Shown here one piece after another: positions 48,669 to 64,000 of a DNA stretch of 64,000 bases (positions within the stretch are counted from its first letter, which is position 1; every line of letters starts with the position of its first letter). The DNA comes from Piromyces finnis (lineage: Eukaryota; Neocallimastigomycota; Neocallimastigomycetes; Neocallimastigales; Neocallimastigaceae). Below the pieces are notes generated by a model. It searched no databases, was not told the origin of the DNA, and was given only the letters and a program-made list of their open reading frames with translations. The DNA lies in the NCBI GenBank assembly GCA_002104945.1, contig MCFH01000013.1, positions 434,001 through 498,000 on the forward strand, given 5' to 3'. Both the position numbers and the translations under genes were made by a program.

Positions 48669-50564
48669 TTACATTATTGAACATTGATGTGAATTGGTAG
48701 CATATGGATTACTACCACTAGAATAACCATACATTTGAAGTAAGTTTTCAGATTCTTCTCTAGCCTTTTCATTTCTACTATCAATCATTTTTATTTTAAC
48801 TTCACGTGGGAATTCCTTCTTTAATTTTATCATAAGTTTATCGTCAAGATTATTTCTATTAGCATTGTAAATAACATCTTTTTTACGACAAATTGGACAA
48901 TCTCTAACATTAAGACGTTTAGCCTTCATTAAACATCTTAAACAGAAAAGATGGCCACAATCTAAACGAATTGGTTTATATGATATTTCTCTACAAATTG
49001 GACAGAAATATTCTTCTGGATTTGGAATAACTGTAAGAAGACGAGAAGAGATTTGGTAAACGAGAGAACGAACGATATTATCCTTGAAAAAGGTTTCATC
49101 GCAAGCAAATTTTGGAAAACCTTCACTAGCAAGTAAGTGAGTACGTTTATCATGTTTCTTTAAAATTTTGTAAACAGCGGTTTGGTTCAATTCGTAGAAA
49201 CGTTTAATAGCAACAATATCGTGATTTAATTGAATAAATTCTTTCAATAAAGTTTGAGATTTTTTAGTCTTAAACTTTTTACCAATCTTTGCTGCTTTTA
49301 TTTCGAAAAGCTTTAATTGTTCAATAACTTCATCTGGAGCTCTATCCTTGCCTCTATATTTCCATATCATTGAATCACAATAGAGAGCTAATAATTCTCT
49401 CCAACGATAGGTATCCTTCATATTTGGAGAAGAAACTTCTGATAATATATTGGCCATAATATTAATTTTTGTTTCGAAAATCTTTTTATATTCTTCTTGA
49501 AATGATGAAAGTTGAGAAAGAGATGCAGCTAATTCATTTAAAAATTGTGCATCTGCTTCTAATAATACCTTTAATGATTTCATTGTATTAGCTGCTGCTG
49601 CTTCATCAGAAAGGACATCTTCTTCTTCTTCTTGAGTACAATCAATAATATCATCAACTTCTACTCCATCGACAATTATTTTTTTATTTTCATCCTTTTC
49701 TTCTTCTTCTTCATTAACTGGTTCTTCAACAAGAGCAACAACATCTTTGGATTGATCTATCTCTGGTATATTATCCTTGATATCATTATCTTTTTCATTA
49801 TCAATATTTGTATTATTAGTATTATCATCATTAGATGAAGAAGAAGAAACCTGATTTTGGGAATTAGAAGAAGTAGCCTCTTCATTATTTGATGGTACTT
49901 CTTTCAACTCTGTCTTACTTTTTTCTTCTTCTACTAAAGGTTCTTTTTGCTTTGCAGCAACACTAGCCATTTTATCACCATCACTTTTACTTCTTTTTAA
50001 TTGATTTCCACTTCCTTTATGTGTTGATTCATCAAAAACAGTATTTCTTCTAGTAGCTTCTACAGCAGATGAAGGTTCTTTATTATCTTCACTGTCCGAA
50101 TTACTACGACGATTTAATCTTCTTAATGGAAGTTGTTTATTAAATATAAATTCATTTTTAACAGAATTTGCAATTTGAAATGATCTTAAAACTCTTTCTT
50201 TTGTAACCTTTTCATGTACATGAGTATCATCAGAAAGTTCAATAACTTCTTGAAGTTTTGGGTCAATTGTAATTTCTTCAGAATTTAATTCTAAAACATC
50301 TTTTTGAGATAATTCTGCAACATAATCTTTATCAATATATAAAATTAAAGATGACTTGATTTCACCTTCTTCTCCGTCTTTATTTGAAAGAGAATATATA
50401 ACTTTACATTTTTCATTTTCGGGTATTTCATATACACCTGTACTTTCAAGATTACTAACAATCTTATTAATTGATTTTTTAAATTTTTTATAATTTAAAA
50501 CTTGACCTTTATATTCTTCTGGCAAGGTCTCGGCTGCCATTTGTAAAGTTTTAGCGAATTTCAT
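48669..50564 (-). CDS. SPX-RING E3 ubiquitin ligase with C-terminal CaaX box
   Basis: 631 residues, intronless. The SPX domain is split. The N-terminal helices (1-40, 'MKFAKTLQ', 'LPEEYKGQVLNYKKFKKSIN') are separated by about 290 residues, mostly acidic and Ser-rich, from the remaining SPX helices (about 328-473), which include the basic 'YKILKKHDKR' (465-474) that forms the inositol-pyrophosphate pocket in this family. A C3HC4 RING follows: C521-x2-C524, C536-G-H538-x2-C541-x2-C544, C556-x2-C559. The last four residues are C-S-I-M, a good farnesylation motif. SPX-RING proteins such as plant NLA ubiquitinate phosphate transporters in response to phosphate status; a similar role here is inferred. 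The start is supported because it gives the typical SPX 'MKF' N-terminus. Confidence 0.87.
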   Translation of the reverse strand: MKFAKTLQMAAETLPEEYKGQVLNYKKFKKSINKIVSNLESTGVYEIPENEKCKVIYSLSNKDGEEGEIKSSLILYIDKDYVAELSQKDVLELNSEEITIDPKLQEVIELSDDTHVHEKVTKERVLRSFQIANSVKNEFIFNKQLPLRRLNRRSNSDSEDNKEPSSAVEATRRNTVFDESTHKGSGNQLKRSKSDGDKMASVAAKQKEPLVEEEKSKTELKEVPSNNEEATSSNSQNQVSSSSSNDDNTNNTNIDNEKDNDIKDNIPEIDQSKDVVALVEEPVNEEEEEKDENKKIIVDGVEVDDIIDCTQEEEEDVLSDEAAAANTMKSLKVLLEADAQFLNELAASLSQLSSFQEEYKKIFETKINIMANILSEVSSPNMKDTYRWRELLALYCDSMIWKYRGKDRAPDEVIEQLKLFEIKAAKIGKKFKTKKSQTLLKEFIQLNHDIVAIKRFYELNQTAVYKILKKHDKRTHLLASEGFPKFACDETFFKDNIVRSLVYQISSRLLTVIPNPEEYFCPICREISYKPIRLDCGHLFCLRCLMKAKRLNVRDCPICRKKDVIYNANRNNLDDKLMIKLKKEFPREVKIKMIDSRNEKAREESENLLQMYGYSSGSNPYATNSHQCSIM

Positions 50565-52647
50565 TGTGTTTTTTTTTTTTTCTAATATTTAATTTTTAAT
50601 TCTTTTATTTTATTTTTGTTTTTATTATTGATATATTTTTATTTTATATATTTTTTTACTGTAATATTTATAAATATATACAATTATTATAAATATTATT
50701 AATTTGTCTTTTTTAGTCGTAGTTATAAACCTTTTTTTTTTTTTGGTTTAAAAATATAATACTATTATTTTTTATGGTGGAAAATTTTAAAAGTATTATA
50801 TTTGTACTTTTATTATAAAAATATATTTAATAATTCTTTCTTCCTGTAAAAAAATTATTTTTTTTTATTGTTTTTATATTCTATCTTAATCCAATATATA
50901 TAAGAGCTTTTTAAGAATACAAATTTTTATTCTTAATAATATCTTTAAATATATTGTTGATTTTACAGTGATTGAATTTGAAATTAGTGGAATAATGTGA
51001 ATTAGAAATTACTATTCAATTCTTTCTCGAATTCTAAATAATATAAATATTATAAAATATTTATATAACATTATATATAGGTTAGTAAATGAAGATTTAT
51101 AATTGTTAATTATTTCTTTTAAAATAAATAAATAAAAAAAAGAATATTTAATAAAATTATGTTTTTATAAAATGTTTCTATAAAATGTTTTTATATTTAA
51201 TATTAATAAAAGTGATTTGTATATTTTTTAATAAAATATTTTAATTGAAAAACACGAATCAATAAAATAGGAATAAAAAGATAATAAAGTAATAAAAATA
51301 CATTTATCTAATAAAAAAAATGCTTTTGTTTGTTTTCTTGCTTTCTCTTGAAATATTATTAATAACTATAAAATTGCATTGCATTTCAATTTCAATACTA
51401 CTTTTATATACCTTTTTAAAAAAAAAGTTTTTCTAATAAACAATCTTTAAATATTTTATTGTTTATTTTTCTGCTTTATGTTCTTTTAAAGTTTAAACGG
51501 GTAATAAATGAATAGTATCGATAACTATTTTAAAAGTAATCTAACTTTTAAAAGTATCCTTAAGATTAACTTTTATATTCCAACCTTTTTTTTATTATCT
51601 TTGTTAAGTTTTTTTTTTTTATATATTCTTTATTTTACTTTATATATATTTAATAAAAAAAATTTTTTTTTTAAAAAAATCAATTTCAAATTTTTAAACT
51701 TTGAATATAAATTATAATATATTCATGAATTAACTTTGATTATATTTCATTAATAGATTAGTTTATAATTTATTATAAATTTTTAATCTAGTTTATGTGT
51801 ATATTAGTTTGTTTATTAATTAATTTTTAATTAAATATTATATGTCATAGTATAAAATAAATATAAAAAAATATATAATTATCTATTTATTTAAATATAT
51901 TATAAATATTCACTTAGTTATGATAATGGTGTTGATGCTATTTATTAAAAAAAATTTTAATAAACTTTTTACATTTTAATATATTTAAAATATATTTTAC
52001 TATATATTTTTTAATTTAATTTAATTAGTTTGTTATATATCAATTAACTTTAAAATATATTATCAATAAATTAATTTTAAATATATCATATAAAAAAATA
52101 GTTTAATACAAATGTTTAAAAATAAATATACTACTATTTATATAATATACTATTATTTAAATCATAAAATATATTACTAATTAATTAATAATATATTAAT
52201 AGATTTGTTTTTTGTATTACAATTTAAAAAAAAAAAACATTTTTTTTTGGTATATTTTAAAAAAAAAAGTGGTTGTTTGGTGGTAGGTAGTAATAATCCC
52301 AATTAGAAAAAAAAAAAAGAGACCTTTATAATTATTTTAAAAAATAAATGAATTGGAATACAACGTCAAAGTCAATAGTAAATAGTAAATAATAATTATT
52401 TATAGAGAGAAATAATAATATTTTAAATGAAATTCATTATTATTAGTATTAGAAATAATAATTTAAATCATGTTATTTTAATGAGTTTGCCTTTATATAA
52501 GCATTAAAAATATCACGAAATTAGCACAAAACAATTAAATAGTTAAAAATACCTTCCAGTTAATTTTAAATAAAAAAATATTAATAAAAATAATCATAAG
52601 ATCCTTTTCTCCAGTAAAGGAGAAAAAAATATCATATCATTCTTTTA

Positions 52648-52767
52648 ATTAATTTTGAATTTGATATATAACTAGTATTTAAAAACTAGTTAATGTTTAG
52701 AATGATTAATTTTGAATTTGATATTCACTAAATATAACAAATTCAAAATTAATCATTATAAACATTA
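52648..52767. repeat. 30-bp inverted repeat with satellite copy
   Basis: Left arm 52691-52720 and right arm 52738-52767 are reverse complements over 30 bp with one mismatch, separated by 17 nt. A third, direct 20-bp copy of part of the left arm (ATTAATTTTGAATTTGATAT) sits at 52648-52667, identical to 52705-52724. Between them is a shorter palindrome, AACTAGT (52670-52676) facing ACTAGTT (52685-52691). It may be a small foldback element or its remnant. Confidence 0.8.
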
Positions 52768-53426
52768 ACTCTAATTACCATTTTATAATAATGCTACATA
52801 TTAATAAGCTGACTGACTTTATAATAATTATTCATTTATTTGTTTAATTATTATATAATAATAGATAATTAAGAACTTGAATCTTTATAAATGGTTTTCT
52901 AGTATTAATACCGGGATAAGAATACATTTAGTATTCATTATTATTAAACTTTTTTTTTTCTTTCTTTTCATCATCCTCATTTTACATTTTCCTAAAATCA
53001 TTTTTGTAAATATAAAATAGTATAATTAAAATTTAGCCAATAAAATTTTAGCTTTTCAAAAATGAATGAAACTTTATTAAATATAAAAAATAAGCCATTT
53101 TATTTACATTATTCAATCCTGAAAAAAAAGTGATGGTGGTATATGGTGGAAGAATAAAGAAAAGAAATGATTCTTTGTATAAAATAAGCAAGAATTACCT
53201 TTAAATTTATTATTCACAGCAAAATAATAAAATTACATAAAATGAAAATAATAATATATAAATTATTACTAATCATTGTAGCTTTAAATAATTATACATT
53301 TATGTAGTATGCTAATAATACTATTAAATAATTCATTCACTATTCAATACTACCCTCGATTATTCGATTATGTATCAAATCTTCATTTAAATCTCTTTCA
53401 TAATTTATTAGTTTTACTGTTTAACA

Positions 53427-53462
53427 TTTAAATTTCTTTTATCGTTTAAATTTCTTTTATCG
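53427..53462. repeat. 18-bp perfect tandem duplication
   Basis: TTTAAATTTCTTTTATCG occurs twice in direct succession with no mismatch. It lies in non-coding DNA. Confidence 0.85.
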
Positions 53463-55856
53463 CTTTTATGGATTATTAGGTCTTACAACATACATTCAAT
53501 AACTTTTTCTTTTCATAAACAATAATAACTACTCTATTTATATTATATAATAAAACGTTCTTTTTATTCTGTTACATTTTATTAATTCTTAAAAACTCAG
53601 TTTTTCAAATCTTTTAAAAAAAATAATAAATTTAATATATTTAAATTCAATAATTTATTAATAGTATATTACAAATATATTAAATCTTTAATAAAAAAAA
53701 AAGTTAACACTATTATTCCAATAATTAGTTTATATTTAAATTTTTTTTTAAAAAAAAATAATAGACTTTTTAAGATTGAAAAAGGAAAAGGATGGTTTAT
53801 CACTTTATTCTTTTTACAGTATAATAAAAAAAAAAGTGGTATTTTCAAAGTAAGAATAGTATAAATAGTAATAAATAAAAATTTATAGTGAAATGGCTTA
53901 GAATGAATAAACCTCCTTTATCATAATAAATAAAGTTATTATTTATATAATTTAGGTATAAATCGAATGATACCTAAATTTTAATTAAATTATTACTATT
54001 ATTAATTCTTTTGAGACTATTTATATTTTTTGGTGTAACCATTGACATGTTTTTTTTTTTAATCTATAAATTACAAATTGTACTACATTTACATTAATTA
54101 ATGTACAATAATCATAATGTATCTAAAAAAAGTAGATTAAATTTTAAAAAGAAAAAAAAAGAGATGATCAATTGACATGAAAATATTGGTTGTTTATACA
54201 ATAAAAGAAATAATAATGACAATTAGTAATAAGGTAAAAAAAAAAAAAAAAGGTAGACCCTAAAAGAATGGTTTTTTAAAACAATTTATTTCATCATCAT
54301 CAACATTCTATTTACCAAAAAAAAAAAAAAGAAATAAAAAATATTTTGTTTAAAAAAAAGATTTCTTATTCAACTAAATGCTTATATATCGAATAGGATG
54401 ATATAAATAAAAATGTTTATTTCTATATTATTTTTTTTTAATCTCATACCCTCTCTAGAATATGTTTTTCAATTATAATTATTCATTAGTATTAGCATAT
54501 TTTAAATCTATACTAAAATGACTTTTTTTTTAGCACTACCAAAATACCAAATCATCATACCATTGAAAGGCACGTTTTTTATTTTTTGTTTTTTTTTTTT
54601 CTATTGTACATCGTATATTATTGATTAGAGTTTAATATAAAAACTTTATCATTAATAATAATATAAAAAAAAATTAATAAATATTCTGGTATCACAAAAA
54701 AAAACACAGAAAATAAATTGAAAAAATTCTATTGTAAAATTATTATTTTAAAATTTAAAAAAAGTGAATTTTAATTAGTAAAATACCATTAAAATAATTA
54801 ATAAAAAGAATTTTATTAATAATTAACAACAATAATATGGGCGGCTTCATACAAATGATCATTGATTATCGATTATAGAATAATAGAATAAAAAAATATT
54901 ATTATTATTTTAGGTTGCATTTGTTCTATTAAAAATTATCTTAAACCTTAAAACATATCTATGTGGAAATAGTATATTTTATTTTAGCATGTGATATATC
55001 ATATGATATTTTAATGTTTTAATTTTTTTTTTAATTTGAACATTACACTATTATCAATGAACCATTTTAAAAAAAACTAATATTATAAAATTAAAATAAT
55101 ATAATTAACTAACAAGTCTTTAATTATAATATAATAATTAACAAGAAAAAACAAAAAGCAGTATAATAATATAATTACTGACTTGTAAGCTAATTACAAC
55201 ATGATAATTAATATAAAAAAAAAATAGTAAAATAATATGATATAAATTTTATATTTTATTATGTAAAATAATATTTATTTTTTTTATGATGTAACTTTTA
55301 TACAATATCAATATAAAAAAAGAAATATTCTAACAATGATAAAACGCATACTTTTTATTATTTAATAACATTATTTTTATTTATTCTTTTTAAATTATAT
55401 AACTTTATTCCAAAAATATGTATATAAATAAAATCTTTTTTTGTGTGAGGTGTATCTTATGTATATAATTAAAGATGTTATTAAAAAAAAAAAAAAAAAA
55501 GGAAACAAAATTGAATTAACATTGATACGATAAAGATTGTAGCATTGTGCAATATTTACATAATAAAAAAAAATTGAAATAGAAACTCAAAATTTGTTAT
55601 ATATATAATTGGTTTAATAATAAATGTATAAACAATTCAATTCATATGTTTATACTATTTAAAAAAAATAATAAATATTAAAATAAATAGAGGTTTTCAT
55701 TATATATATAAATAAATGGTTTTAAATAGGATATTTTAAAAAGTAGAATATACAATAGTTTTAAATTGTTTTTTTAGAGTTAATATTTAATAGCTTCTTG
55801 GATGTATAGTATCAATTTGATTCTTTTATTTTTTTTAATTTTATATTGATAATGAA

Positions 55857-62478
<6,622 letters not shown>

Positions 62479-62734
62479 TTCTTTCTTTCTTTTTTGAATA
62501 AATATATAAATGTAAAATGTAATATTATCACTTTATTAATTATACAATATTATATATTGATATTCTTTATTTCATTTGAAATGATATTTTAGAATTTAAC
62601 TTAAAAAAAAAAACCTACTATATAAAATAATTAAACTATTACAGTATATATTTTAAAAGAAAATTTATTATTGTAACAAAAAACAGTTTAATATATAATA
62701 ATATCCTTTACTACATTTAATGTTTTTATTATTG

Positions 62735-62774
<40 letters not shown>

Positions 62775-64000
62775 ATCCTATTTCCTATATTTAACACTGA
62801 ATTAACAAAGTAAAAAAAAAAAAAAAGAATAAAAAGAAAGAATATTTCTAAAAATTTTTTTATATATAAATAAAGTTTTGGTAATTAATTTAATATAAAA
62901 AAAATTAATTAAAATCTTTTTTATGTTATTAAAAAAATTTTAATTTTATAGATTTATTTTTTTTTTTTTTTTAATATAAAAACTTTATTAAATAATAAAA
63001 AAAAAAGTGTATTTTAATTAATTTCAATCATTTGAAAACTTGTCATTAGAAAAAAAAATGAAAAGAAATGAAATATATAAAATAAAATTAGAATAATTAT
63101 GTATAAAAAAAATAAAAATTGTTATTATATATATATATATTTTATATATATGTTATATAATATTATGTTAATAAAATATTTAAAAATTTATTTTTGATTT
63201 TAATATTATATATTTATTAAAAATAATTAAACTCTGCATATTAAACTAATTTTTTTCTTTATTTTATATTATTCATTTGTTGTACTGTTTTTTTCCATTT
63301 ATAAAATAATTATTATGTTTATTATTTCATTTTAAATGATTATATTGAAAGTTATTATAAAAAATATTTTTTATAACAATTATAGAGTCATTTCATTCAT
63401 CAAAATATAAAAAAAAATAAACTAAAAAAAAAAAGTGAAAAGTATTAATTAATTAGTATTATTATTATTATTTAATAATTAATATAAAATAAAAAAGATT
63501 ATTTTTCATTATTGAAATTAGTATTATTTATTGGCTTGTTAAACCTTAAATGAAAATTTATTTTAATCTTTTTTTTTTTTAATTTTGTTATTTTCCTATC
63601 TGATAAAAAGTATTTCACATAAAAAAATCTATATATATAATAAAATAGGTAAAAGAAAACTTTTCTTCTAGATAGTTAAATATATATATATATATTTCAA
63701 AAATGAATAGACCTTACTTTAATGATTCTTCATAGTATTTTCATACTAAATGTCACCAAAATACTAATGAAAGCATTTTTTTTTTTTTTCAAAGAAAAAA
63801 TAAATATAATTATTATTATATATAAAAAAAAATTGCTTTTATCATTATTCTTATTGTTGTTATTATTATTATTTTTATTATTTATTTATTTATTTATTTT
63901 GCTTTTTGTTTTTTATAATATTAAAAGAAATAATATCAATTATTATTAATTAATTAATTAATTATATAAATAATTTCTACTTTAAAAAAACATTCTTTTA
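62479..64000. other. Upstream region of the chitin synthase gene
   Basis: About 1.5 kb to the window edge, A/T-rich with a 29-nt poly-T run (62741-62769) and (AT)n runs. It should contain the chitin synthase promoter. A short plus-strand open frame at 63703-63735 may be the first exon of a gene that continues beyond the window, but this cannot be shown. Confidence 0.5.

Larger units (their letters stand above)
50565..55856. other. Longest intergenic region, A/T-rich
   Basis: About 5.3 kb between the SPX-RING and chitin synthase genes, both on the minus strand. It holds an inverted repeat at 52691-52767, an 18-bp tandem duplication at 53427-53462 and many homopolymers. No open frame with coding character, tRNA or rRNA is visible on either strand. 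Confidence 0.55.

Overview
This window looks like nuclear DNA of an AT-rich fungus. My best guess is a zoosporic anaerobic gut fungus (Neocallimastigomycota). The grounds are extreme A/T bias, very long homopolymers and AAT/TTTA microsatellites inside and outside genes, poly-asparagine tracts, many short spliceosomal introns (mostly GTAAGT/GTAAAT donors and TAG, AAG or CAG acceptors), and a division-2 chitin synthase. Dictyostelium-like AT-rich amoebae also have poly-Asn tracts, but the chitin synthase argues against them. The lineage call is inference; no rRNA, tRNA or mitochondrial marker is visible here.

Layout. The left part (1-27,500) is all on the plus strand. It holds the 3'-most 2,670 codons of a huge PHD-finger nuclear protein (5' end outside the window), a GMAP-210/Rud3-type golgin (12 exons, 10177-15077), a Rad4/XPC DNA-damage recognition protein (11 exons, 15896-21457), an intronless viperin-like radical SAM gene (22250-23182), and a small Ecl1-like zinc-binding protein (26902-27474). 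The middle and right part is mostly minus strand: a Hook-family dynein adaptor (16 exons, 28732-32999), an unrecognised membrane protein (36204-37939), a C2-domain protein with a 16-nt microexon (40503-42614), a divergently transcribed beta-propeller protein on the plus strand (43331-45539), an intronless ankyrin-like protein (46224-47396), an SPX-RING ubiquitin ligase ending in a CaaX box (48669-50564), and a chitin synthase whose spliced model carries N-terminal ankyrin repeats and a roughly 95-residue Asn tract (55857-62478).

I rebuilt the multi-exon models by hand from splice sites, reading phase and family conservation. In each case the phases close and conserved motifs run across the junctions. 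The genes do not form one pathway. They fall into housekeeping functions: Golgi tethering (Rud3), retrograde dynein transport (Hook), nucleotide excision repair (Rad4), phosphate or inositol-pyrophosphate sensing (SPX-RING), and cell-wall synthesis (chitin synthase). The viperin-like gene is the most likely foreign acquisition, being intronless among intron-rich neighbours and belonging to an antiviral nucleotide-analogue synthase family. The ankyrin/poly-Asn/chitin synthase fusion is the most unusual architecture.

Intergenic gaps reach 5 kb. They are nearly pure A/T with homopolymers and microsatellites; apart from one 30-bp inverted repeat and small tandem duplications I see no genes or RNA genes in them.
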